A DNA stretch of 64,000 nucleotides from Pedobacter borealis DSM 19626 (GCF_000708285.2 NZ_JAUG01000015.1:1-64000); one strand, 5' to 3'. Shown: positions 44,024 to 54,228, numbered from the stretch's first letter. Notes: generated by a model from the sequence alone, not told the origin. Made by a program: numbers and translations.

Positions 44024-44102
44024 TGGTTAACTGTTTAATAGTTGAAATTGGTTAATTGACATACCACCGATTAACCCCTTAACCGATTTAAACAATTAAC
44101 CC

Positions 44103-45014
44103 CTATCGCACAAACTGCATCCCGATTATTCCGCATATCGCCTTGAATAAAATCAGCCCATCTATAACCATTAGATAATAAAGTATGTTTTTTCTTCTGT
44201 GCATGGAATAGGCCACATAAATGGTCAGGATAAAAGGCAGCACATTAAATAAAACCTGCGGCAATCCAAAACCTTTGTAACTGGCAAATATGCCTAAAGA
44301 AACTAAACCTATAATCAGCAATGGGATCAGGATACTGAAAATTGTTCTTCGCAGGCCATAACGTACTACGAATGTTCTTAAATGTCTATTAGCATCGGTT
44401 GGATAATCTTTAATATCAAAAATGATTGCATTTACGGTGCAGAACATCCAGTTTTTAATAAATAGCCAGGTCCACAATACAGAATCGTGGTAGCCAATGC
44501 CAGTTTCAATTTTAAGCATAATCAGCGGCAGCACATTGGCACAGCAGGCCCACACAAAACCGATTACAAAAGCTTTTAACCAGCCTGTATTGCGCAGGTT
44601 AAATTTGAGGAAAGATCTGGGCAGTAAACCATAATATAGGCCGCCTGCAGTGATGATGATCAATATTGCTACCCAATAACTGATCGGCAGGCTCATAATA
44701 TGCTGAAAGTTTCGGTAAAGCAGGTTGATGGCCAACAGCATACAAATAATAAAAAGCACAGCCTGACTCCAGTTAATAAGCTGTTTATGTTTGAAGTACC
44801 ACTGGTTGCGCGGATTGGTTGCAGATGGTTTGGTAGAAACCTTATTGTAAGCGTAGGTATAATAGATGGTTGGCGCCAGAAACAACAACAGGTAGTAATT
44901 TAATGAATTAAGTGGCAACCTTAATTGGAAAGTAGCCTCGAGTGTTAGGGCAACAGCCAGAATACCCACGAAGTAGTTTCCAAAGAAAATGAACCTGATA
45001 ATTTTACCGAACAT
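44103..45014 (-). CDS. UbiA-like prenyltransferase-family membrane protein
   Basis: A 303-residue integral membrane protein with about eight helices. It carries NAIIFDIKDYPTDANRHLRT, matching the second Asp-rich motif (DxxDxxxD) of UbiA-family prenyltransferases; the first motif region (YYTYAYNKVSTKPSATNPRN) is weaker than usual. Start is placed at MFGKIIRFIFFGNYF (45014). UbiA enzymes attach prenyl chains to aromatic acceptors or make other isoprenoids; the acceptor is not evident. It sits upstream of a methyltransferase gene, a pairing that would fit quinone- or pigment-type modification, but this is inference. Confidence 0.75.
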   Translation of the reverse strand: MFGKIIRFIFFGNYFVGILAVALTLEATFQLRLPLNSLNYYLLLFLAPTIYYTYAYNKVSTKPSATNPRNQWYFKHKQLINWSQAVLFIICMLLAINLLYRNFQHIMSLPISYWVAILIIITAGGLYYGLLPRSFLKFNLRNTGWLKAFVIGFVWACCANVLPLIMLKIETGIGYHDSVLWTWLFIKNWMFCTVNAIIFDIKDYPTDANRHLRTFVVRYGLRRTIFSILIPLLIIGLVSLGIFASYKGFGLPQVLFNVLPFILTIYVAYSMHRRKNILYYLMVIDGLILFKAICGIIGMQFVR

Positions 45015-45224
45015 TTGCCGCAATTTTTCAGCTGGCAATTTCGGATATATAATTGAATAAGGTAAATAAATAAAACATAAATTACCTTCTATTTAAACTC
45101 ATTTCTGTGGAGAAAAAACATATTTAGAAGAAGTGATTTTCTGCTATATTGAGCCAGTAAGAAAAACTAACAAAAACGATATTGATTGTAATACAACTTA
45201 CACTCAGCCAAATAGAAAAATAAT

Positions 45225-45644
45225 ATGGAAGAACAAAAAGACAACTTAAATTCGCCGGCAGATACCATTCCAAAAGTGACCGGAATTGGTGGCATTTTCT
45301 TTTTTTCAGATAATCCACAGGAAACGAAAGACTGGTATGCTAAAAATTTAGGATTTGAAATGAGTGCCTGGGGCACCTCGAGTTTTGAATCCAGAAGCCT
45401 CAATAATCCTGATGAGATCGAATCACTTCAATGGAGTCCGTTCAAAAAAGGGGATGAATATTTTTCGCCATCCAAAAAAGATTTCATGATTAACTACCGT
45501 GTACAGAATATGGAAGGTCTTATTGAGAAACTTAAAGAAAACGGCGTAACCATACTCGATGAGATTGCAACTTACGATTATGGGAAATTTATCCATATTA
45601 TGGATGGAGAGGGTAATAAGATTGAGTTGTGGGAGCCTAAATAG
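45225..45644 (+). CDS. VOC (glyoxalase/bleomycin-resistance) family protein
   Basis: A 139-residue protein of the vicinal-oxygen-chelate superfamily: TGIGGIFFFSDNPQETKDWY then AKNLGFEMSAWGTSSFE, and the closing block YGKFIHIMDGEGNKIELWEP. The typical metal-ligand Glu near the end is present (IELWEP); the first ligand, often His, is not (GGIFFF). The function may be detoxification or substrate binding. It is probably transcribed alone, divergent from the UbiA-like gene. Confidence 0.87.
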   Translation: MEEQKDNLNSPADTIPKVTGIGGIFFFSDNPQETKDWYAKNLGFEMSAWGTSSFESRSLNNPDEIESLQWSPFKKGDEYFSPSKKDFMINYRVQNMEGLIEKLKENGVTILDEIATYDYGKFIHIMDGEGNKIELWEPK

Positions 45645-46130
45645 CATTTTTTGTCATTCTGAACGCAGTGAAGAATCCCTAACATAGAGCACTGATCATG
45701 TTTGACCCTGAGTATCTTAAAAAGATTCTTCACTGCGTTCAGAATGAAAATCATCTTTCCCTATATTTTACGCTGCCACCATTGATAGACTCCAATAAAT
45801 CATCGTCTCGATCCAATAGCTATCGGATGAAGCGTAGTCCCGAACTTTCGGGAGAGAGATCTATCTTGACAAATTTAGCTTCGCTGAGCCTTCGGGTTCT
45901 CGACTGCATTGCACTCCACTCGAAATGACGAATATAATTTTCGCAAACAAAAAAGGTTGTATTATAAGTTCTATTTCCGATAGATTTGTCATGTTGAGCT
46001 TGTCGAAACGCCTTTAAGATATTTAAAAGAGGTCCTTCGACAAGCTCAGGATGACAATGTTACACTTATGATACAGCCTCTTAGGAATTAAGGGGGAAAT
46101 GATCCCGATTGAAATTGGGACGATCCTCAC
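45645..46130. repeat. Cluster of three inverted repeats
   Basis: Three separate palindromic units stand in a row: 45652-45749 ('gtcattctgaacgcagtgaa' facing 'ttcactgcgttcagaatga'), 45803-45930 ('cgtctcgat...' facing 'tcgaaatgacg', with 'cccgaactttcggg' inside) and 45989-46060 ('gtcatgttgagcttgtcgaa' facing 'ttcgacaagctcaggatgac'). Each starts with a 'gtcat/cgtc' edge and ends with its complement. No gene is seen. Confidence 0.8.
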
Positions 46131-46186
46131 GGCATAAAGGAGGTGACATAAACCAGATGAACTAATTTTCCTAAATAGCAAAAAAA

Positions 46187-46216
46187 AGCCTCTCAATAAA
46201 TTGAAGGGCTTTTTTA
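46187..46216 (-). terminator. Terminator of the tRNA-Val pair
   Basis: Arms aaaaaagcc / ggctttttt lie directly downstream of the minus-strand tRNA genes and form a hairpin with a U-run. Confidence 0.75.
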
Positions 46217-46219
46217 TTG

Positions 46220-46294
46220 TGGGAAATGAGGGGTTCGAACCCCCGACCCCCTCGGTGTAAACGAGGTGCTCTGAACCAGCTGAGCTAATTTCCC
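46220..46294 (-). tRNA. tRNA-Val (TAC), copy 1
   Basis: The acceptor stem GGGAAAT pairs perfectly with ATTTCCC, the anticodon loop TTTACAC gives TAC, and the T arm is GGGGGTTCGAACCCC. Discriminator A, no encoded CCA. The second copy at 46353-46427 has the same sequence; the two are separated by 58 bp containing a hairpin. Confidence 0.93.
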
Positions 46295-46352
46295 TTTTTG
46301 GGTGTATTCAAAGTTTTATAAAAAAGCCTTCCAGTTGTACTGAAAGGCTTGG

Positions 46353-46427
46353 TGGGAAATGAGGGGTTCGAACCCCCGACCCCCTCGGTGTAAACGAGGT
46401 GCTCTGAACCAGCTGAGCTAATTTCCC
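46353..46427 (-). tRNA. tRNA-Val (TAC), copy 2
   Basis: Same sequence as 46220-46294, upstream in transcription. The spacer (46295-46352) holds an aaaaagcctt / aaggctt hairpin, a terminator or processing signal similar to the one after copy 1. Confidence 0.93.
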
Positions 46428-46522
46428 TTTTATAATTTTGTCAAACTTAATGTCCCATCCTCCGTTTGGGAATGCAAATATAGCGCTATAAAACTGTTCT
46501 GCAAATCTTTTTTTCTTTTTTT

Positions 46523-47248
46523 TCAACTTAACAAAGTTTCGAGGATTTTATGCGATTGTACCACCCCGAAAGACGCTGTATGTAAGGCATAGAAAACCAA
46601 TATCTTATCTAACAGAAATCGTCGCTGTGTATTGCTCATTTTTATTTCATAAATTTTTTCGAGTGGCGTATTAAAAAGCAAAATAAACCCTACTGCATCT
46701 TCTAATATGAGATAATTGGAGTGGATTGGCAGTCTGGAAGTAAACTCGCCCTCCTGCAGATCGAAATAAACCTGGTCGTTTCTCCTTTTCTCATTAGGCG
46801 AGAAACCTAAAAAACGGGTAAGTTTTAATAAAAACGACAAATGAAAATTCGGATTGATCTCTTCAATTTCATCAAACCAGGCGATCGAATTAAAAATATA
46901 ATCGAATAAACTCTCATCAGCTGATTGTTGCCTGATGCTTTTATATAGCACCTCATTTAAAAAAATAACGATACTGGTTTTAATCATATCGTAAGGGATG
47001 CTTTTAAAAACAGGCGTTTGCCGAACTTCAGATACCCTTTGAATATTGGTATTTGATTTATGATAAACCACCATATCCAACAAATGGAGCGATTGCAACA
47101 TGTTCATCTTAATCTTCGCTTTTGGCTTTTTAACACCATTAATGAGATAAGACTGCATGCCGAATTTATCGGTAAGCACCTGCACTACTACACTGCTTTC
47201 ACTGTAATTGGTGGTTTTTAAAACAATGCCTCTAACTTTGTGCAACAT
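46523..47248 (-). CDS. recO: DNA repair protein RecO
   Basis: A 241-residue RecO, which loads RecA onto SSB-coated DNA with RecR in gap repair. The N-terminal OB fold starts MLHKVRGIVLKTTNYSESSV and includes KFGMQSYLINGVKKPKAK, both standard. The helical C-terminal domain follows (SLFDYIFNSIAWFDEIEEIN, FHLSFLLKLTRFLGFSP). The Cys4 zinc finger of some RecO proteins is absent, as in many Bacteroidetes. It stands between the tRNA-Val pair and the divergent MMPL gene. Confidence 0.92.
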   Translation of the reverse strand: MLHKVRGIVLKTTNYSESSVVVQVLTDKFGMQSYLINGVKKPKAKIKMNMLQSLHLLDMVVYHKSNTNIQRVSEVRQTPVFKSIPYDMIKTSIVIFLNEVLYKSIRQQSADESLFDYIFNSIAWFDEIEEINPNFHLSFLLKLTRFLGFSPNEKRRNDQVYFDLQEGEFTSRLPIHSNYLILEDAVGFILLFNTPLEKIYEIKMSNTQRRFLLDKILVFYALHTASFGVVQSHKILETLLS

Positions 47249-47330
47249 CCGGTTAAAACAATTTTTTCAAAAGTATGTTATTTGTGCAAATTTAATTGTG
47301 CAAAAAGTAATCACGTTTTACAAATAAGAT

Positions 47331-47338
47331 TAGTTTTG
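47331..47338 (+). promoter_or_regulatory. -7 box of the MMPL gene
   Basis: TAGTTTTG fits the Bacteroidetes -7 consensus TAnnTTTG, 31 bp before the ATG at 47370. No convincing -33 TTTG at the usual spacing. Confidence 0.4.
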
Positions 47339-47369
47339 CCGTTAATATTATTATTAAACTAAGCTGCAC

Positions 47370-49721
47370 ATGTGGGTTAAGCTATCGAGATTCATTCTTC
47401 AGAACCGTATCGCAATCATCGTATTTTTTTTATTAGGAACAATTTTCATGGCTTATCAGGCCAAAAATGTAAAACTCTCTTATACAGGGAGCAAAATCCT
47501 GCCCGTTACCGATAGTGCTTTTATAAAATATAATGCCTTTAAAAAGACCTTTGGCGAAGATGGAAGTGTAATGGTGGTGGGAATACAATCGCCTGATATT
47601 TTTAAAAAAGAAGTTTACAACCAATGGGTCCAGCTTTCTAACGACATTCAGAAATTAAAAGGCATTAAGCAGGTTTTATCATCAGGAAGGATTTTTCAAC
47701 TGGAAAAAGATACTGTGAACCAAAAATTTGTTTTAAAGCCGCTTCCTGGTGGTTTGGTTAAAACTGATGCTGAGATGGATTCGATCAAGAATACCATTTA
47801 TAATAATCCTTTTTTCGAAGGACTGGTTTACAACCGTCAGAATGCCACCTTAATGGCCATTACTTTTGATACCAAAATTTTAAATACTGCTGAGCGTAAC
47901 CCTATTTTAAAAGAAATTGAAGCAAAAGCCAAAGCTTTCCAGGCTGCGACAAAGATACAGGTGCATATTTCGGGCTTACCTTATATCCGTACCGCGGTAA
48001 GTAAATTGGTAAGTAACGAATTCGTATTGTTTTTGGGCTTATCTATCTTGGTTTCTGCGCTAATCTTATTGTTTTTCTTCAAGAAATTTTATGCCGTATT
48101 CTTCCCTATTTTAGTGGTTGTGATGGGTGTTATCTGGAGTATTGGCACATTGGTACTATTTGGTTTCGAACTTACTATTCTAACAGGGCTGATTCCGCCG
48201 CTTATTGTAATTATTGGTATTCCAAACAGTATTTTATTGTTAAACAAATACCAGAATGAACTTAGAAAAGACGGCGATAAACAGCGTGCATTAAGCGTAA
48301 CTATAGAAAGAATTGCCATTACAACGCTAATTGCGAACATTACCGCAGCCATTGGATTTGGCGTATTGTATTTTACAGGAAGTGAGTTATTGATGCAATT
48401 TGGCAGTGTAGCCTCTATAAACGTAATGATTACCTGGTTAATGTGCTTATGTTTAATCCCAATTATCTTCAGTTATTTGCCAGCGCCTAAACTTAAGGCA
48501 CAGAACCACGTTGAAGAAGGATTTTTGCATAAATTATTAGTCAAAACCGATACACTGGTACAGCACAAAAGTGGATTGATCTATATCGGAACGATTATCA
48601 TCTCCATCATTGCCTTTATCGGTGTGATGAAAATCAATGTTAATGGCTATGTGGTTGATGACCTGCCCAAAAACTCGGAGATTTTAACGGATTTAAAGTT
48701 CTTTGAGAAAAATTTTGAAGGTATTTTACCCTTAGAAGTAAGCGTAGATACGAAGAAAAAGAACGGAGTTTTCAATTTAACCAATCTGAAAAGAATGGAA
48801 AAACTGGAAAAAATGATTTCTTCCTATCCGGAGTTTTCGCGTTCTATTTCAGTAAATATGGGCTTAAAGTATGCCACCCAAGCATTTTACAATAACGATT
48901 CTACCTTTTTCCGCTTGCCAGATAATTTAGAAAAGAACTTTATTCTGGCCTACATCGCCAATGGCGGCAAAGGAAATGCAAGTTTGTTAACCAACTTTAT
49001 CAGCAAGGGTAATCAAAGTACAAGGATCAGTTTTCAAATGGCTGATGTTGGCTCAAAACGTTTAGACGCCATTATGGCCGAATTAAAACCGCGGATCGAC
49101 AGTATTTTGCCTCCATCTAAATTTGATGTAGAACTTACGGGATCGAGCATTATCTTTTCTAAAGGGACGGATTATATGTTAAAGCATTTGGTTGAAAGTA
49201 TAGCGCTCGCCATCGTATTGATCTCCCTTTTAAGGTTGGCACAATTTAAGAGTTTGGGCATTATGTTTATTTCGCTATTGCCCAACATTGTTCCGCTAAT
49301 TATTACCGCAGGGATTATGGGTTATTTTGGAATTTCCTTAAAACCTTCTACCATATTAATTTTTACCATCGCCTTTGGTTTAGCATCCGATCAGACCATC
49401 TATTTCTTAACCCGTTACCAGCAGGAATTAAACCTGACCAATTTCAGCGTACCAAAAGTAATTACCGATACCATTACCGAAACAGGCGTGAGCATGACGC
49501 ACATTGCTTTAATTTTATTCTTTGGCTTCGGAATTTTTACGGCATCTACTTTCGGAGGAACGGTAGTACTTGGCCTGCTTCTATCCATAACCTTATTGGT
49601 CGCTTTAATTTTCAATTTAACTTTATTACCAGCGCTGGTATTATGGTTAGATAAAAAGAAAGTAAGAAAGCTGATATCTGATGAAGAATCGGCGAAGAAT
49701 GCTAGTGAGTTTGACCATTAA
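47370..49721 (+). CDS. MMPL/RND-family transporter
   Basis: A 783-residue inner-membrane protein of the RND superfamily, MMPL type. It has the doubled layout: one N-terminal helix (about 14-30), a periplasmic loop, a block of helices (about 210-375: ILVSALILLFFFKKFYAVFF, ILTGLIPPLIVIIGIPNSIL), a second helix and loop (about 400-600), and a second block (about 600-765: FIAF-like TIAFGLASDQTIYFLTRYQQ). The second-block Asp in GLASDQT is the proton-relay position in the family. The cargo is unknown, perhaps lipid or hopanoid-like. The last 139 bp are duplicated downstream. Confidence 0.9.
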   Translation: MWVKLSRFILQNRIAIIVFFLLGTIFMAYQAKNVKLSYTGSKILPVTDSAFIKYNAFKKTFGEDGSVMVVGIQSPDIFKKEVYNQWVQLSNDIQKLKGIKQVLSSGRIFQLEKDTVNQKFVLKPLPGGLVKTDAEMDSIKNTIYNNPFFEGLVYNRQNATLMAITFDTKILNTAERNPILKEIEAKAKAFQAATKIQVHISGLPYIRTAVSKLVSNEFVLFLGLSILVSALILLFFFKKFYAVFFPILVVVMGVIWSIGTLVLFGFELTILTGLIPPLIVIIGIPNSILLLNKYQNELRKDGDKQRALSVTIERIAITTLIANITAAIGFGVLYFTGSELLMQFGSVASINVMITWLMCLCLIPIIFSYLPAPKLKAQNHVEEGFLHKLLVKTDTLVQHKSGLIYIGTIIISIIAFIGVMKINVNGYVVDDLPKNSEILTDLKFFEKNFEGILPLEVSVDTKKKNGVFNLTNLKRMEKLEKMISSYPEFSRSISVNMGLKYATQAFYNNDSTFFRLPDNLEKNFILAYIANGGKGNASLLTNFISKGNQSTRISFQMADVGSKRLDAIMAELKPRIDSILPPSKFDVELTGSSIIFSKGTDYMLKHLVESIALAIVLISLLRLAQFKSLGIMFISLLPNIVPLIITAGIMGYFGISLKPSTILIFTIAFGLASDQTIYFLTRYQQELNLTNFSVPKVITDTITETGVSMTHIALILFFGFGIFTASTFGGTVVLGLLLSITLLVALIFNLTLLPALVLWLDKKKVRKLISDEESAKNASEFDH

Positions 49722-50064
49722 TCAGTTGGGAATTTTCAGTTGGCCGTTTGGAGTTCTGGGTGCCTAACCTGAAACAAAATAAATATCATTCCTAGCCTTG
49801 GGTTTAAACCCAAAGGCTTTTATTTTAGATAAAAAAGTCCCCAATGGTTCGTGTCCTCACGAACCATCGGGGAGTCTTCGGTCCGTGGAGACACGTACCG
49901 AGGCATGGGAAAGTTAGAAAATAGGTATCTGATGAAGAGTCGGCGAAGAATGCTAGTGAGTTTGACCATTAATCAGTTGGGAATTTTTAGTTGGCCGTTT
50001 GGAGTTCTGGGCGCCTAACTTGAAACAAAATAAATATCATTCCTAGCCTTGGGTTTAAACCCAA
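49675..50064. repeat. Duplicated 3' end of the MMPL gene around a hairpin
   Basis: 49675-49813 (the last codons of the MMPL gene plus 92 bp beyond) is repeated at 49926-50064 with about four mismatches. The 112 bp between copies contain a strong hairpin (49839-49853 / 49858-49872, arms ccccaatggttcgtg and cacgaaccatcgggg). The rest, to 50284, has no gene. Confidence 0.85.
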
Positions 50065-50284
50065 GGCTAGGAATATTAATTCTAAATTTCTTACACAAAC
50101 CCAAGTTACCTAAACCTGATGGCAGCGACAGCCCTGAAGCATGAGGGCTACAGCGCACAGCAGGACTAACATTAAAATGGAACGCGAACATTGCTTTACA
50201 ACACCTTTTAAACCACATAAAACATTTGAGAACATGTAAGCTCAAAGAGAAATAAACTCGCTGATTTAAGACGATTTATGCAAA

Positions 50285-50557
50285 TTATTCCGCTGCAGGC
50301 TTTTTATCCTCTTCATCTACCGGAACTTCGACCGTTGGATCGGTAATGATTTCGGCATTACCATCATTATCCTTTTTGGCAAATAAAATAGGATACAACA
50401 GCCACAGCGCACCAATAATAACCAGCACGCCCGCCAGCATCTGTAAATAGATACTTCCTTTTACCTCATTTGCATCCAAAATTTTATAGGCGATAAAAGA
50501 AAGTACGCCAGCTATGAGGATGAAAACGGCTTTCTGCAATTTTAAGAGCTTAATCAT
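50285..50557 (-). CDS. Small membrane protein
   Basis: A 90-residue protein with two membrane helices (AVFILIAGVLSFIAYKIL and LAGVLVIIGALWLLYPILF) and an acidic tail ending DEEDKKPAAE. Its start overlaps the end of the upstream gene by 4 nt (ATGA), so the pair is coupled. I recognise no specific family; pairs of this kind precede ileS in some relatives, but that is from memory. Confidence 0.75.
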   Translation of the reverse strand: MIKLLKLQKAVFILIAGVLSFIAYKILDANEVKGSIYLQMLAGVLVIIGALWLLYPILFAKKDNDGNAEIITDPTVEVPVDEEDKKPAAE

Positions 50558-50742
50558 GGGTTCTTTCTTTTTAGTGTTACAATATGGATTAAAACAAAAA
50601 TAAGCCCGATTAGTTCGAGCAAGCCACAGAAATAAAAAGCATAAAGTACAAAATCCCGGTCTGAAGGGTTTATTACCGCAACAATTGGCAAAGCAATTAC
50701 GGCAACAATCATCAATGTAAGCCCGATATTAAATAATTTCAC
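50554..50742 (-). CDS. Small membrane protein
   Basis: A 62-residue protein with two membrane helices (GLTLMIVAVIALPIVAVI and VLYAFYFCGLLELIGLIFVL). It is the first gene of the coupled pair with 50285-50557 and divergent from ileS (84 bp). Function unknown. Confidence 0.75.
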   Translation of the reverse strand: MKLFNIGLTLMIVAVIALPIVAVINPSDRDFVLYAFYFCGLLELIGLIFVLIHIVTLKRKNP

Positions 50743-50788
50743 ATCAAAAGTATTTACATCAAAACTACCAAAATTCAGTCAATTCTGT

Positions 50789-50796
50789 TAACTTTG
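50789..50796 (+). promoter_or_regulatory. -7 box of the ileS operon
   Basis: TAACTTTG matches TAnnTTTG, 30 bp before the ileS ATG. Confidence 0.4.
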
Positions 50797-50826
50797 CAAC
50801 CTTTAATTTTTTGAGGTACTTGATTG

Positions 50827-53800
50827 ATGTATAGCGAATTTAAACAATTGGAACTTGCCAAAATAGGGCAAGAAATACTGGATTTTTGGAAAAAGGAAAA
50901 TATCTTTGAAAAAAGTATTTCTTCCCGTCCGAAATCTAATCCGTTTACTTTTTACGAAGGCCCACCGTCTGCCAATGGCATGCCGGGGATTCACCACGTA
51001 ATGGCGCGTGCAATTAAGGATATTTTTTGCCGCTATAAAACAATTAAGGGTTATCAGGTTAAAAGAAAAGCTGGTTGGGATACGCATGGCCTACCTGTTG
51101 AACTTGGAACTGAAAAGGAATTAGGGATTACTAAAGAGGATATTGGTAAAACCATTTCTATTGAAGATTATAACGAAGCCTGTAAAAAAACAGTAATGCG
51201 TTACACTGATGTGTGGAACGAATTGACCGAAAAAATGGGCTATTGGGTAGATATGAATGACCCCTACATTACCTATAAGTCGAAATACATGGAATCGGTG
51301 TGGTGGCTTTTGAAGCAGATTTATGATAAAGGATTAATCTATAAAGGTTATACTATCCAACCTTATTCTCCAAAAGCCGGAACAGGATTGAGTTCGCATG
51401 AGGTAAATCAGCCTGGCGCTTACCGAGATGTTACAGACACAACGATTGTTGCTCAATTTAAGGCGATAGCAAATACGTTGTCTCCGTTTTTACAAGCATT
51501 TGGAGATATTTACCTGATGGCCTGGACTACTACTCCATGGACTTTACCATCAAACACTGCTTTAACGGTTGGACCAAAAATCGACTATGTTTTAATCAAA
51601 ACGTTCAACCAATATACCTTTTTGCCAACAAATGTAATTTTGGCAAAAAACCTGATTGGCAAGCAGTTTAGTAAAATTTTCTTTGAAAGCAATGAAGTTG
51701 AAGATTTTACAAATTTTAAAGCTGGCGATAAAAAAATCCCTTATCAAATACTTGCCGAATGCAAAGGAAGTGAGCTGGTTGGCATTAAATATGAACAACT
51801 GTTAACTTACGCATTGCCATACCAAAATCCCGAAAATGCTTTTAGAGTAATTTCTGGAGATTTCGTAACTACTGAAGATGGTACCGGTATTGTTCATACT
51901 GCCCCTACTTTTGGCGCGGATGATGCTAAAGTAGCTAAAGAAGCCATTCCGGAAGTACCACCAATGTTGGTATTAGACGAAAATGATACCCCCGTTCCAT
52001 TAGTGGATTTACAGGGTAAATTCACTAAACATGTTGGTCCTTTTGCAGGCAAATATGTAAAAAACGAATATTACAATGCTGGCGAAGCACCTGAAAAATC
52101 GGTTGATGTAGAAATTGCCATTTTATTAAAAGAAGAAAACAAAGCTTTTAAAGTAGAAAAATATGTTCACAGTTACCCACACAGTTGGAGAACTGATGAG
52201 CCACTTTTATATTATCCTTTAGATTCGTGGTTTATTAAAGTTACGGATGTTAAAGACAGAATGTTCGACCTTAATGAAACCATTAACTGGAAACCAAAGT
52301 CAACTGGCGAGGGGCGTTTTGGAAACTGGCTAAAAAACGCCAACGATTGGAATTTATCCCGTTCGAGATACTGGGGAATTCCTTTGCCAATCTGGAGAAC
52401 TGAAGATAAAAAAGAAGAAGTGTTAATTGGTTCAGTTGAGGAACTTTACAATGCCATTGAAAAATCTATAACAGCTGGTTTCCAAAAAGAAAATCCTTTT
52501 AAGGGGTTCGAAATCGGAAACATGTCTGAAGAGAACTATGATTTAATCGATTTACATAAAAATGTGGTCGACAAAATTATTTTAGTATCTCCATCAGGCA
52601 AACCAATGAGTCGCGAAAGCGATTTAATTGATGTTTGGTTCGACTCTGGTGCTATGCCTTATGCGCAGTGGCATTACCCTTTTGAAAACAAAGAAACAAT
52701 TGATGGAAATGAAGATTTCCCTGCAGATTTTATTGCCGAAGGTGTAGACCAAACCCGTGGATGGTTTTATACGCTACATGCGATCTCTACATTGGTTTTT
52801 GATAAAGTAGCGTACAAAAATGTGGTTTCGAATGGACTGGTACTAGACAAAAACGGACAAAAAATGTCTAAACGTTTGGGCAATGCCGCGGATCCATTCC
52901 AAACCATTAACGAATATGGTGCTGATGCCACGCGATGGTACATGATTTCTAATGCAAATCCTTGGGACAACCTAAAATTTGACATTGACGGAATTGCTGA
53001 AGTGCGCCGTAAATTCTTCGGAACGCTTTACAATACCTATGCTTTCTTTGCTCTGTATGCCAATATCGATAAATTCGAGATCGACAAAAATAATTTAAGC
53101 AAAGTTGAAGACAGAACGGAATTAGACCGCTGGATTTTATCGTTATTGCAAACCTTAATCAACGAAGTTGATGAAAGTTACAATACTTACGAACCAACGA
53201 AAGCTACCCGTGCTATTCAGGCTTTTGTTGATGAACATTTGAGTAACTGGTACATCAGGTTAAGTCGCCGCCGTTTCTGGAAAGGCGAAATGACCGATGA
53301 TAAACGTGCAGCTTACGAAACATTATATACTTGTTTAGAAACCTTGGCACAGTTGATGAGTCCTGTTGCGCCTTTCTTTGCCGATTGGTTATATAGAAAC
53401 TTAACCGTTACCGATGCACATGCGGAACAATCTGTCCACTTAACTTTATGGAAAGAGGCTGATCAAGGTTTGATTGATACCGATTTGAATGAGCGTATGG
53501 TTTACGCTCAGGATATTTCATCGATGGTTTTATCGCTGCGTAAAAAATCGGGCATTAATGTGCGTCAACCACTTGAGAAAATCCTAATCCCATCTTTAAG
53601 TGGCGATTTCGAACAAAAAATATCAAAGGTTGCCGATTATATCCTTTCTGAAACGAATGTTAAACATATCGAGTTCATTACCGATACGCATGGTATCGTT
53701 AAGAAAAAGCTGAAACCAAACTTTAAATCGTTGGGTAAAAAAGTTGGAAAAGATATGAGCCTTGTTAAAGAGGCTTTAGAAAATTCCAATCAAGATGATA

Positions 53801-54228
53801 TCCAACGTTTAGAAAATGATGGCTTCATAATTGTAGTTGGCAACAATGGTGAAGAATTTACCGTCAATTTAAATGATGACGTTGAGGTTTTTGCGGAAGA
53901 TATTCCGGGATGGCAGGTAACCAACCTGGGCAGCTTAACTGTTGCTTTGGATGTTACCATCTCAGAAGAGCTGAAACAAGAAGGTATTTCTCGCGAATTG
54001 GTTAACCGTATCCAGAACTTGCGAAAAGAATTAAACTTTGAAGTAACAGATAGGATTAAAGTTTCGTTACAAAATGATAACTTGGTGGCCAGCGCAGTTG
54101 CCAAAAACAAGGATTACATTTGCGCGGAAATATTGGCCGATGAATTTGAATTAACAGATACTGTAAATAATGCAAACAAAATCGTTATCGACGATGTTGA
54201 GTTAAGCATTTCAGTAACTAAAATATAA
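50827..54228 (+). CDS. ileS: Isoleucyl-tRNA synthetase
   Basis: A 1133-residue class Ia synthetase that charges tRNA-Ile. The HIGH-type signature appears as PPSANGMPGIHHVMA (residues about 45-59) and KMSKRLGN near 679-686. The CP1 editing domain lies between (about 190-410, with DVWFDSGAMPYAQWHYPF later). The length and the lack of a zinc-binding C-terminal extension point to the Bacteroidetes/eukaryote-like IleRS type. The start is the ATG at 50827; a TTG just before it is in frame but redundant. It leads the cluster ileS, DksA-like, lspA. Confidence 0.95.
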   Translation: MYSEFKQLELAKIGQEILDFWKKENIFEKSISSRPKSNPFTFYEGPPSANGMPGIHHVMARAIKDIFCRYKTIKGYQVKRKAGWDTHGLPVELGTEKELGITKEDIGKTISIEDYNEACKKTVMRYTDVWNELTEKMGYWVDMNDPYITYKSKYMESVWWLLKQIYDKGLIYKGYTIQPYSPKAGTGLSSHEVNQPGAYRDVTDTTIVAQFKAIANTLSPFLQAFGDIYLMAWTTTPWTLPSNTALTVGPKIDYVLIKTFNQYTFLPTNVILAKNLIGKQFSKIFFESNEVEDFTNFKAGDKKIPYQILAECKGSELVGIKYEQLLTYALPYQNPENAFRVISGDFVTTEDGTGIVHTAPTFGADDAKVAKEAIPEVPPMLVLDENDTPVPLVDLQGKFTKHVGPFAGKYVKNEYYNAGEAPEKSVDVEIAILLKEENKAFKVEKYVHSYPHSWRTDEPLLYYPLDSWFIKVTDVKDRMFDLNETINWKPKSTGEGRFGNWLKNANDWNLSRSRYWGIPLPIWRTEDKKEEVLIGSVEELYNAIEKSITAGFQKENPFKGFEIGNMSEENYDLIDLHKNVVDKIILVSPSGKPMSRESDLIDVWFDSGAMPYAQWHYPFENKETIDGNEDFPADFIAEGVDQTRGWFYTLHAISTLVFDKVAYKNVVSNGLVLDKNGQKMSKRLGNAADPFQTINEYGADATRWYMISNANPWDNLKFDIDGIAEVRRKFFGTLYNTYAFFALYANIDKFEIDKNNLSKVEDRTELDRWILSLLQTLINEVDESYNTYEPTKATRAIQAFVDEHLSNWYIRLSRRRFWKGEMTDDKRAAYETLYTCLETLAQLMSPVAPFFADWLYRNLTVTDAHAEQSVHLTLWKEADQGLIDTDLNERMVYAQDISSMVLSLRKKSGINVRQPLEKILIPSLSGDFEQKISKVADYILSETNVKHIEFITDTHGIVKKKLKPNFKSLGKKVGKDMSLVKEALENSNQDDIQRLENDGFIIVVGNNGEEFTVNLNDDVEVFAEDIPGWQVTNLGSLTVALDVTISEELKQEGISRELVNRIQNLRKELNFEVTDRIKVSLQNDNLVASAVAKNKDYICAEILADEFELTDTVNNANKIVIDDVELSISVTKI

